Shown here: positions 48,546-54,584 of the stretch, piece by piece
Position numbering within the stretch: position 1 is the stretch's first letter
How the letters are laid out: each line of letters begins with the position of its first letter
NCBI GenBank assembly: GCA_017480345.1
Contig: JAFVAU010000033.1
Coordinates: forward strand, 1 to 54,584
Source of the DNA: Bacteroidales bacterium
GTDB lineage: Bacteria > Bacteroidota > Bacteroidia > Bacteroidales > UBA932
Reading direction: 5' to 3'
DNA: 54,584 bases
Made by a program: the position numbers and the translations under genes
The notes under the pieces: generated by a model
The model's database searches: none
What the model saw: only the letters and a program-made list of their open reading frames with translations
Told to the model about the DNA's origin: nothing

Positions 48546-49472
48546 ATGAAAATTGTCTTTTTAGATTCCATCTCCATGGGAGACGCCTCCCTGGAAGAAA
48601 TGGCCGCCCTGGGGGAACTGGTCTGCTACCCTTCTTCTACTGCGCAGGAGGCCCGTGAAAGGGTAAAAGATGCCGATGTGGCCTGTCTTAACAAAGTAAT
48701 TGTGGATCAGGCCTTCCTGGATGCCGCCCCAAAGCTCCGGCTCATCTGCGAGGCCGGCACTGGCATCAACAACATAGACGTGAAACTCTGCGAGCAGCGG
48801 GGCGTCATCGTGCGGAACGTGGCGGCCTATTCCACGGATTCCGTGGCCCAGACGGCCTGGATGCACATTCTCAACCTGGCCGGCCGCGCTTTCCATTACC
48901 AAGATTTCGTCACCAGCGGAGCCTACAGCAAGAATCCCGTGCATGTGGATTTCGCTCATCCTTTCATGGAACTGGCGGGGAAAACACTGGGCATCGTGGG
49001 CATGGGTGCCATCGGCCGGAAAGTGGCTGCCATCGGCCGCGCCATGGGAATGGAGGTCATCTATTATTCCACCTCCGGCACTTCGCATTGCAAAGAATAT
49101 CCCTCCGTTTCCCTTCAGGAGCTTCTGGAAAAGGCCGATGTCATCTCCATCCATGCGCCGTACAATGAGAAGACGGCCGGGCTCATCGGCTACAAGGAGC
49201 TCTGCCGGATGAAACCCACGGCCTACCTGGTGAATACAGGGCGCGGCGGCATTGCCGTAGAGGCCGATCTGGCCCGCGCCCTGGACGAAGGATGTATTGC
49301 TGGCGCCGCCCTGGACGTTTATGTGAAGGAGCCTCTTTCAGCCGACAGTCCCCTCCTTCACCTGGTGCATCCGGAGCGCCTGCTCTTCTCTCCCCACATT
49401 GCCTGGTACTCCCGCGAGGCCCGCGCCAGGCTGGCCCATGAGATGGCGGAAAACATCCGCAAGGGCTGGTAG
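48546..49472 (+). CDS. D-2-hydroxyacid dehydrogenase
   Basis: 308 residues, NAD-dependent D-isomer-specific 2-hydroxyacid dehydrogenase. Motifs: EAGTGINNIDV, the NAD-binding GIVGMGAIGRKVAAIGRAMG (GxGxxG), VNTGRGGIAVEADLARAL with the catalytic Arg, the Glu in VYVKEPL, and His in SPHIAWYSREA. It reduces a 2-keto acid such as hydroxypyruvate or pyruvate; the exact substrate cannot be told. Cytoplasmic. The -7 element is only five bases before the ATG. Confidence 0.9.
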   Translation: MKIVFLDSISMGDASLEEMAALGELVCYPSSTAQEARERVKDADVACLNKVIVDQAFLDAAPKLRLICEAGTGINNIDVKLCEQRGVIVRNVAAYSTDSVAQTAWMHILNLAGRAFHYQDFVTSGAYSKNPVHVDFAHPFMELAGKTLGIVGMGAIGRKVAAIGRAMGMEVIYYSTSGTSHCKEYPSVSLQELLEKADVISIHAPYNEKTAGLIGYKELCRMKPTAYLVNTGRGGIAVEADLARALDEGCIAGAALDVYVKEPLSADSPLLHLVHPERLLFSPHIAWYSREARARLAHEMAENIRKGW

Positions 49473-49508
49473 GGACGAAGGGACGAACGGCTCCAAGGGC
49501 TTATTTTC

Positions 49509-49548
49509 GTCCCAAAATCGGCCTTTTTGTCCCAGAATAGGGCTTTTG
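49509..49548. repeat. Tandem 20 bp repeat after the dehydrogenase
   Basis: GTCCCAAAATCGGCCTTTTT (49509-49528) is followed directly by GTCCCAGAATAGGGCTTTTG (49529-49548), 16 of 20 positions alike. The T-rich ends hint at termination, but there is no proper stem. Confidence 0.45.
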
Positions 49549-49602
49549 GTCACTTCTGCCGTGCAGGGGTGACATTTCTTTTATCAGCCTGCGGGGATGC
49601 GG

Positions 49603-49610
49603 TAATTTTG
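49603..49610 (+). promoter_or_regulatory. -7 promoter element TAATTTTG
   Basis: Exact match 23 bases before the acyltransferase ATG. Confidence 0.5.
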
Positions 49611-49633
49611 CAGCAACAAAAGGATAAACCGAA

Positions 49634-50911
49634 ATGACAACTGCAATTCCCGATACCCTGAAACTGGACAACGCAGCCAACATTTACCCTGCGTCCATGT
49701 CCAAGCATTATTGCTCCCAATATAGAATGAAGGTCACTTTGTGCGAAAATGTAGACAAGGAGATTCTTCAAAAGGCCCTGGAAACGGTTTCCGAGCGCAT
49801 TCCCACCTTCCGCTGCACCTTGAAGGCCGGCGCCTTCTGGTGGTATCTCAAACGTATCAATGCCACGCCTTCCATCCTGCCGCTGACTCCGCTCAGGCAT
49901 CCCGACTTCAAGGAGCAGAAGGGCCTTCTGTACCGCGTTAGCGCGGAAGATGCGTCCATTTACTTGGATGTCTTCCATGCCCTGGCCGATGGAAACGGCT
50001 CCCTGTGCTTCCTGCTCACCCTGACGGGCGAATACATCCGGCTCAAGTACGGTTCCTCCATCCGCTACAACCGCCTGGTGCTGGATCCGAAGCTTCGGCC
50101 GGCCTATTTTGAGGTGGAAGACAGCTTCAAGACGGTCTTCAGCGGTCGGCACGGGCAGCTGGAGCAGAATGTGGACGCCTACCATATCCGCGGCCATGCA
50201 CTCCCCCACGCCGCTGTGCGGGACCTTAGGGCGGTGATACAGATGGAACAGATTCAGACGGTCTGCCGGCGCTTTGCCTGCACGGTTACGGAGCTCCTCA
50301 CGGCCGCCATGCTCTGGGCCCTGCAGGAAGAATATCGCAACGACCCTTCGGAGAAAAAGCGCTCCGTGCTCAAGGTGTCCGTACCCGTGAATTTGCGTCC
50401 CCTCTATGACAGCCGCACCGTACGGAATTTCTCCTCCTACGTGAACCTGGGCGTAGACATCAAGGACGGATATTTGAGCTTTGAGCAATTGGTATCGGCC
50501 GTGAAGGCCCAGAAGGCCCATGACCTGCAGAAAGAGCAGCTGGAGCCCAAAATTGCCGCCAATGTGGAGTTGGAAGAGATGTTCATCGTGCGCATGCTGC
50601 CCCTGGCGCTCAAGCACCCCATCATTGACATCATCAACCTGCTGCACGGAGACCGCTTCTGCTCCCAGACCCTCTCCAACATGGGCCTTGTGCAGCTCCC
50701 GGAAGCCATGACGCCCTATGTAAAAGACCTGGACTTCATCCTGGGCCGCCAGCGGGGCAACAGCGGTGCCTTCTCCTGCGTGGGCTACAACGGCAAACTC
50801 TACCTCCACATGACCCGCAAAATAGAAAGGAACGCCTTTGAGCAGGCGTTCCTTGAAAAACTTTCCTCCTTGGGAATCGGCTTTCAGCTCAGCCTCTCCA
50901 ACCTGGCTTAA
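49634..50911 (+). CDS. Condensation/PapA-like acyltransferase
   Basis: 425 residues of the CoA-dependent acyltransferase superfamily (condensation domain, PapA, alcohol acetyltransferase). The catalytic H-x-x-x-D-G motif is intact as HALADG near residue 117. Other landmarks: AANIYPASMSKHYCSQYRMK near the start, the central SVPVNLRPLYDSRTVRNFSS, and a C-terminal NSGAFSCVGYNGKLYLHMT. It should transfer an acyl group to an alcohol or amine, perhaps a lipid. No thiolation or adenylation domains are attached. A 9 bp perfect hairpin lies in its last codons (GGAACGCCT / AGGCGTTCC, near 50830-50853). Confidence 0.75.
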   Translation: MTTAIPDTLKLDNAANIYPASMSKHYCSQYRMKVTLCENVDKEILQKALETVSERIPTFRCTLKAGAFWWYLKRINATPSILPLTPLRHPDFKEQKGLLYRVSAEDASIYLDVFHALADGNGSLCFLLTLTGEYIRLKYGSSIRYNRLVLDPKLRPAYFEVEDSFKTVFSGRHGQLEQNVDAYHIRGHALPHAAVRDLRAVIQMEQIQTVCRRFACTVTELLTAAMLWALQEEYRNDPSEKKRSVLKVSVPVNLRPLYDSRTVRNFSSYVNLGVDIKDGYLSFEQLVSAVKAQKAHDLQKEQLEPKIAANVELEEMFIVRMLPLALKHPIIDIINLLHGDRFCSQTLSNMGLVQLPEAMTPYVKDLDFILGRQRGNSGAFSCVGYNGKLYLHMTRKIERNAFEQAFLEKLSSLGIGFQLSLSNLA

Positions 50912-50915
50912 GTTA

Positions 50916-51052
50916 CGTCATTGCCGGCTTGACCGGCAATCACCTCTCGTCATGCCCGGCCCCGACCGGGCATCTCATACCTTATCGTCATGCCCGGCTC
51001 CGACCGGGCATCTCATACCTTATCGTCATGCCCGGCTCCGACCGGGCATCTC
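50916..51052. repeat. Palindromic repeat cluster 1 (one type A, three type B)
   Basis: Type A at 50916-50941 has the stem ATTGCCGG-CTTGA-CCGGCAAT. Type B copies at 50948-50976, 50986-51014 and 51024-51052 have the stem ATGCCCGG-(CCCGA or CTCCGA)-CCGGGCAT. All begin CGTCAT and end ATC(TC). The three B copies form a 38 bp tandem repeat with the 9 bp linker ATACCTTAT. They lie between two plus-strand genes. Confidence 0.85.
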
Positions 51053-51078
51053 CTCTTGTACAGAAGCGACATTTTACG

Positions 51079-51086
51079 TATTTTTG
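51079..51086 (+). promoter_or_regulatory. -7 promoter element TATTTTTG
   Basis: Exact match 22 bases before the C11 peptidase ATG. Confidence 0.5.
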
Positions 51087-51108
51087 CAAGATAAAATCCA
51101 ATCAAACG

Positions 51109-52536
51109 ATGAAAAACTATATTCATTCCATTATCATCGGCCTCAATATCGCCCTGGCCATGAGTTTTGTCTCCTGCAACAAAGACAACAGTACCGACGA
51201 ACCGGTAAACACCACCCCGGCCAAATACACTATCATGTTCTACGGTAGTGGCGGCGGGAACGTCGACGGCATGCTGGAAGGCGGCGTCCAGGACTACCTC
51301 AAAGCAATGGGCATAGGTAATAAGGACGTTCGTTTTGCTGTCCAGTGGAACATGTCCAAAACAGGTGAGTACTATTCTGATTATGAGAAAAACCAGATGT
51401 TCGGCGAATGGGGCAAATGCTACCGCTATGAGCTCACAGATAAGACAGACTTTACCAAAGAGGGCTACAAGCAGTACATCTACAAGGATGCCTCCGAGGT
51501 TCCCATGTACAAGCAATCCACGCTGGTAGAGTTCATCAACTGGGTAAAAAAGAATGTCCCCGCAGAGAATTATATCTTCGTTCCCACGGACCATGGCGGC
51601 GGCTTTGACCTGGATCATGAAACGCTTACCAAGGCCATTATCTACGATGACAACCACAACCTGAAGGGGCTGTCCAGCAAAACCATCACCGTCGCTTTCC
51701 AGGAGACCAACACCCACCTGAAGGCCATCCTCTGGTTCTGCTGCCTCATGGGCCAGATAGAGGTTCTCACCGAGACGGCTCCCATCTGCGACTATCAGTT
51801 TGCCAGTTCCCATGTTTCCCGTACTGTCATGGGGGTTGTATCCTATCTGATAGAAGGTATCAACACATACCCGGATGATTTCGAGAAAGCCGCCAAACTG
51901 CATAAGGACAAGCTGGAGAAGATCTACATCGAAAGCTTTCAGAATATTCCCGATGAGAAAATCGCGGACGTCTATCACCAGGAAAACTGCGACTTCAGCT
52001 GCTGGCGTTCGAATAAGATTGCAGGCATCAACGCCGAGGTGAAAAAACTGGCGGATTTCCTCGTAAAGTACTACAAGACCGACGAAAAGGACAATATCGA
52101 CATGGCTACCCATCAGGTGTACCTTTTTGAGAAGGACGGTTCCTATGCCGATCTCCTGGACATTCCCTATAATCTACAGAAGAACATAAAGGGCGAGGCT
52201 GCTTTAAAAGAGGTGGAAGCCATCCTGAACTCTCTCACCAAAGCCATTGACGATGCCCGTGTCACCGCCATTATCGGCGCCAATCGCGTGGATGCCGGTG
52301 GAGTTTGTATCCTCCCGGAGCACAAAGCTTTCAGCATCGGCATTTCCATTTATTCCAAGGAAAAAGACGAACCTTACCAGAAATATGGCAGCAACTATAT
52401 TTCCACCGCTTTCAACGACGCCACCCAGTGGAGCAACTGGCTCGATATCAACCAGGCTTCTGTGATGGACGGGATTAATCTCAACCCCTGCAACGACTCC
52501 ATCTGGGAACTCTACTGGCTGGTAGATCCCGAATAA
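51109..52536 (+). CDS. Clostripain-like (C11) cysteine peptidase lipoprotein
   Basis: 475 residues with a lipoprotein signal (IIIGLNIALAMSFVSC, Cys near 23). The C11 fold is recognisable: IMFYGSGGGNVDGMLEGGV, the catalytic His in PTDHGGGFDL, and the Cys box WFCCLMGQIEV. In most family members this box is F-D-A-C-L-M-G, so the residue pair before the nucleophile has changed. It probably cleaves proteins after basic residues outside the cell, as clostripain relatives of gut Bacteroidetes do. ATG 51109 follows a good promoter; the longer frame reads through palindromic repeats and is not real. Flanked on both sides by the repeat family. Confidence 0.85.
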   Translation: MKNYIHSIIIGLNIALAMSFVSCNKDNSTDEPVNTTPAKYTIMFYGSGGGNVDGMLEGGVQDYLKAMGIGNKDVRFAVQWNMSKTGEYYSDYEKNQMFGEWGKCYRYELTDKTDFTKEGYKQYIYKDASEVPMYKQSTLVEFINWVKKNVPAENYIFVPTDHGGGFDLDHETLTKAIIYDDNHNLKGLSSKTITVAFQETNTHLKAILWFCCLMGQIEVLTETAPICDYQFASSHVSRTVMGVVSYLIEGINTYPDDFEKAAKLHKDKLEKIYIESFQNIPDEKIADVYHQENCDFSCWRSNKIAGINAEVKKLADFLVKYYKTDEKDNIDMATHQVYLFEKDGSYADLLDIPYNLQKNIKGEAALKEVEAILNSLTKAIDDARVTAIIGANRVDAGGVCILPEHKAFSIGISIYSKEKDEPYQKYGSNYISTAFNDATQWSNWLDINQASVMDGINLNPCNDSIWELYWLVDPE

Positions 52537-52553
52537 TCTCCCTTTAACCCATT

Positions 52554-52616
52554 CGTCATGCCCGGCCCCGACCGGGCATCTCTTTTTTCGTCATTGCCGG
52601 CTTGACCGGCAATCTC
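52554..52616. repeat. Palindromic repeat cluster 2 (one B, one A)
   Basis: Type B at 52554-52582 and type A at 52589-52616, both in the same orientation as cluster 1, just after the C11 peptidase stop. Probably also usable as a transcription terminator (TTTTTTC follows the B copy). Confidence 0.85.
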
Positions 52617-52622
52617 ATTGAC

Positions 52623-52685
52623 AAATTGCGGATAAAATTCCGCAGTATTTTACAAAAATTGCGGAATGTTTCCCGCAATTTTTGT
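52623..52685. promoter_or_regulatory. Orphan tandem/inverted repeat, 33 bp spacing
   Basis: AAATTGCGGA occurs at 52623-52632 and 52656-52665, 33 bp apart. The second copy is one arm of a perfect 13 bp inverted repeat, ACAAAAATTGCGG (52652-52664) and CCGCAATTTTTGT (52673-52685). The layout resembles the tandem operators at 8293, 8559 and 14680, here without an intact gene. Confidence 0.55.
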
Positions 52686-52794
52686 ATGTCTCGCTGTAAA
52701 ACAACCGCAACATGAAGGATATGTATTCAAGGATGACATAGAATATGTGCATGACAACCAGGTTCCCCTTTGGATGTTCGGATTCCTGTACTAA
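52666..52794 (+). pseudogene. Possible tail of a lost gene, 42 aa
   Basis: A short frame after the orphan operator reading QPQHEGYVFKDDIEYVHDNQ, then VPLWMFGFLY and a stop. The ending VPLWMFGFL resembles the C-terminal strand of DUF4143 ATPases, so this could be a deletion derivative of such a cassette in which promoter and tail remain. Weak evidence. Confidence 0.3.
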
Positions 52795-52815
52795 TCCAAG
52801 CAGAAGGGCCTTTCC

Positions 52816-52905
52816 CGTCATGCCCGGCCCTGATCGGGCATCTGTCGTCATGCCCGGCCCCGACCGGGCATCTCCTCCGTCATTGCTGGCTTGACCGGCA
52901 ATCTC
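52816..52905. repeat. Palindromic repeat cluster 3 (two B, one A)
   Basis: Type B at 52816-52844 (right half-stem changed to TCGGGC) and 52846-52874, type A at 52878-52905. The last copy runs into the GIY-YIG gene: its end supplies two bases of that gene's TGA stop (52904-52906). Confidence 0.85.
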
Positions 52906-53209
52906 ACATATCAGGGTCACGGACTATCTGGGCCGATAAATCCTCCCATCCCGGATTGAACTCATTCACCAACTGATTCTTCCACTCCCTCTTGAAGTGT
53001 TTCAGCTGCTTCTCCCTCGCAATTGCCTGCTCAATATCCGGAAACACCTCATAATAAACCAATTTTTCACAGTTGTACTTTGCGGTGAATATAGCCCCTC
53101 TCCCCTCCCCATGTTCCGTCATTCGCCGTGTCAGACTATTTGTTACTCCGATATACAAAACAGAATTGCTTCTGTTTGTCATAAAATAGACATATCCTCC
53201 TTTCTTCAT
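52904..53209 (-). CDS. GIY-YIG nuclease associated with palindromic repeats
   Basis: 101-residue single-domain GIY-YIG protein (UPF0213/YhbQ-like). The signature is spread over VYFMTNRSNSVLYIGVTNSL (Y-x-[FY] ... YIG), followed by the Arg in LTRRMTEH, and Glu/Lys-rich helices EQAIAREKQLKHFKREWK. This is the minimal endonuclease fold also found in homing enzymes and UvrC. It stands alone, with palindromic repeat clusters on both sides; one copy forms part of its stop codon. No partner gene is in operon. A role in moving or processing the repeats is my inference. Confidence 0.85.
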   Translation of the reverse strand: MKKGGYVYFMTNRSNSVLYIGVTNSLTRRMTEHGEGRGAIFTAKYNCEKLVYYEVFPDIEQAIAREKQLKHFKREWKNQLVNEFNPGWEDLSAQIVRDPDM

Positions 53210-53243
53210 GTTCTTCCCCCTTGCAAATTACGCGCCTCCCTTC

Positions 53244-53373
53244 CGTCATTGCCGGCAATCTTATTCGTCATGCCCGACCTGATCGGGCATCTCTCGTCAT
53301 TGCCGGCTTGACCGGCAATCTGTTTTCCGTCATGCCCGACCTTTCCGTCATGCCCGGCTTGACCGGGCATCTC
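53244..53373. repeat. Palindromic repeat cluster 4 (five whole or partial copies)
   Basis: 53244-53260 is a type A copy that has lost its loop and right stem start (CGTCATTGCCGGCAATC); 53266-53294 is type B with both stem halves changed (GCCCGA / TCGGGC, a compensatory pair); 53295-53322 is type A; 53328-53342 is half a B copy; 53346-53373 is a B stem with the A-type loop CTTGA. Same orientation as all others. Confidence 0.85.
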
Positions 53374-53404
53374 TTGCCACTGCCGACCTAATTGTCTACC
53401 TCCT

Positions 53405-53412
53405 TATATTTG
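53405..53412 (+). promoter_or_regulatory. Orphan -7 element TATATTTG
   Basis: Exact match on the plus strand, but no plus-strand gene follows before the window end. Perhaps the promoter of a lost gene. Confidence 0.3.
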
Positions 53413-53485
53413 CAGTACATAGCGGAACTAAACTCAGCACTATCGTCCCCCGAGGAAATTGACCTTGGCAACGGCGACAGGCGCA

Positions 53486-53686
53486 CTATGCCGCCTGTAG
53501 GGCTGTTTCCCTATCGGTAAGGGCTTTCTCCACTTCATAGATGGCGTAGGCACGGAAGGCATACGGGATGGTCTCGGAGCGGTTGAGCTGTTTGAGGCGC
53601 TTCTCCAGGTCTGAGGCATAACCAATCTTGACGTACTCCGGGAAGGAGGGATTGGTGAGGATGTATATGCAGCCGGTGTCTTTCAT
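53486..53686 (-). pseudogene. Truncated T5orf172/GIY-YIG protein
   Basis: 66 residues: GCIYILTNPSFPEYVKIGYA, SDLEKRLKQLNRSETIPYAF and RAYAIYEVEKALTDRE. This is the N-terminal half of the T5orf172/MUG113 branch of GIY-YIG nucleases (Y-I-L-T-N-P ... VKIGYA). Full members go on for another 30-150 residues with a catalytic Glu; here the frame ends in ALQAA and the following sequence in another frame does not resume the family. It starts seven bases after the methyltransferase-like gene, so it was its operon partner. Confidence 0.65.
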
Positions 53687-53693
53687 AAAACTC

Positions 53694-54440
53694 CTACTTT
53701 TGACCGCCGAGGAAAGACTCCCTTAGTTTGTATAGACTGACTCCGTTGAAAGAGAAGTACCTTGGTCCTTGACAGACGCCCGATACACTCCGTTTGTTAC
53801 GAGGCAGATACTTGGCTGTAAACTGCGCCAATGTGTATTTCTCGCCTCCATATTCAACCTCGTTATTCCCCACGACGGTCAACTCCATATCAGTCGGAGT
53901 ATAGACTATGGTATCGCCAACATTGACTCCACATTCAAGAAGGTCAAAATTACCAAATTCAGGATCAATTAGGTCATCACCCGCAAAGAGAGCATCTCCC
54001 TCCATCGGCTTTATCATTGACTCGATGTAATCGATGTCCGCTCGGATGAAATTGTATTTCCGATATAACTCACCATCAGTCCAGGGCTTAGTCCAGTCCT
54101 GAATCGGTACAAATTGGAATACAGAACTGGGGTTATCCTGTGTTTTCTTTTTGATAGATACCATATAGCGGAAGAACCGAGTTTGTATATATGAGATGAT
54201 ATTCTCGCACTCAGTTTTCGAGAAAATATGCTTGGCTGGATCATATCCAATTACAAGATATGTCTGGGAACAGACACTGCCCGGCTCGCCATAAAATGGA
54301 CGACCTAAAACAATGGGATCTGAACCTGAACCTCCAACTTTGGGAATATAAATCTTATGTAATGGAATGACATTCAGATTCTTAGGAATATCAGATTTCT
54401 TTATCCATGCCACGCCTGATTTCTCCAAAGTCTTGTTCAA
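53694..54440 (-). pseudogene. C-terminal part of an Eco57I-type methyltransferase/RM protein
   Basis: 248 residues with no good start (a TTG at 54440 just after a stop). The first ~135 residues match the target-recognition end of Eco57I/type IIG adenine methyltransferases: VPLHKIYIPKV-like opening, GRPFYGEPGSVCSQTYLVIG, ENIISYIQTRFFRYMVSIKK, FVPIQDWTKPWTDGELYRKY. The last ~60 residues (YTLAQFTAKYLPRN to FNGVSLYKLRESF) look like a RAMA-type DNA-associated domain. The catalytic N-P-P-[YF] methylase half is missing; the break lies at about 54441, within the window. So this is a 5'-truncated gene, not one merely cut by the window edge. Confidence 0.7.
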
Positions 54441-54584
54441 GTAGGTAACTACTCAGGTGCCCCTGACCTGTAAATAAGCTGAGGTTGGTGCGAGGCTTTC
54501 ACCACCCGGAAATAACTTTTTTCAAAAATTTTTCTCATGCTGCGAGGTGCGTTTTCAAGCCGCTAAAAACCAGTCGATTTGCGG
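54441..54584. other. Unassigned sequence at the break
   Basis: 144 bases that do not continue the methyltransferase frame. They include the poly-T/A stretch ACTTTTTTCAAAAATTTTT. Possibly the end of an insertion sequence that cut the gene, but no inverted repeat or transposase can be seen before the window ends. Confidence 0.3.

Noticed and set aside
50948-51052. CRISPR array
   Set aside because: Repeats are 29 bp with 9 bp identical linkers, not variable spacers, and no cas genes are present.
50929-51108. Upstream extension of the C11 peptidase frame
   Set aside because: It translates the palindromic repeats; the signal peptide begins at ATG 51109 and the promoter lies between.
52615-52920. 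101-codon minus-strand frame after the GIY-YIG gene
   Set aside because: About a third of it is translated palindromic repeat; the rest has no family features.

Overview
The window looks like a chromosomal segment from a gut-type Bacteroidales bacterium of fairly high GC content. The evidence is the repeated Bacteroidetes promoter element TAnnTTTG just upstream of many genes, the absence of strong Shine-Dalgarno sites, and family content typical of the order: a soj-spo0J-DUF5683-mltD cluster, a ThrRS-like/uridine kinase fusion, an HhH beta-barrel protein, a C69 dipeptidase and Bacteroides-type tyrosine recombinases. Genus cannot be read from the sequence; an uncultured Rikenellaceae/UBA932-like lineage is only a guess.

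Left part (1 to about 16.2 kb) is an accessory zone. It holds a clipped acetyltransferase; a 1.6 kb GC-rich gene-less stretch packed with inverted repeats; an integrated element of about 4 kb (2283-6406) with a tyrosine integrase and an AAA/DUF4143 ATPase; a Fic protein cassette bounded by an 18 bp direct repeat; a graveyard of integrase, primase-like, HTH and Fic fragments (8350-9683); a sialidase-like lipoprotein divergent from a C69 dipeptidase; an AraC regulator and an HXXEE membrane protein; and a second DUF4143 ATPase.

Middle part (16.4 to 50.9 kb) is native housekeeping and lipid/cell-envelope DNA: redox enzymes with AraC regulators, a membrane phosphoesterase, a Gre factor, a flavin reductase, a priA/serine hydrolase/acyl-ligase/ACP operon facing a GNAT-like protein, parAB-DUF5683-mltD, adk-hpt, and an operon of MMPL exporter, FakA-like, FakB-like, GNAT-like, PlsX and ACP. 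The last operon and the acyl-ligase locus look like two versions of one theme: a fatty-acid activating enzyme plus a private ACP plus a paralogous GNAT-like protein of unknown function. Next come a nucleoside kinase, a deoxyhypusine-synthase-like enzyme, a GntR-controlled ABC exporter with a DUF2807 lipoprotein, a 2-hydroxyacid dehydrogenase and a condensation-like acyltransferase.

Right part (50.9 to 54.6 kb) is accessory again: a C11 peptidase lipoprotein, fourteen copies of a palindromic CGTCAT...ATC repeat surrounding a small GIY-YIG nuclease, a truncated second GIY-YIG protein, and the C-terminal part of an Eco57I-type methyltransferase cut near the window edge.

Signals that the gene list does not explain: (1) the heptamer GGCCGAT/ATCGGCC occurs about 70 times by hand count and thins out in the accessory zones; (2) the palindromic repeat family sits with a GIY-YIG nuclease whose stop codon is partly formed by a repeat copy; (3) several accessory loci share a layout of two direct repeats 31-33 bp apart at a promoter; (4) the two acyl-activation/GNAT loci; (5) a PriA that has lost its Walker A lysine and its zinc site; (6) the structured gene-less region at 0.6-2.3 kb.
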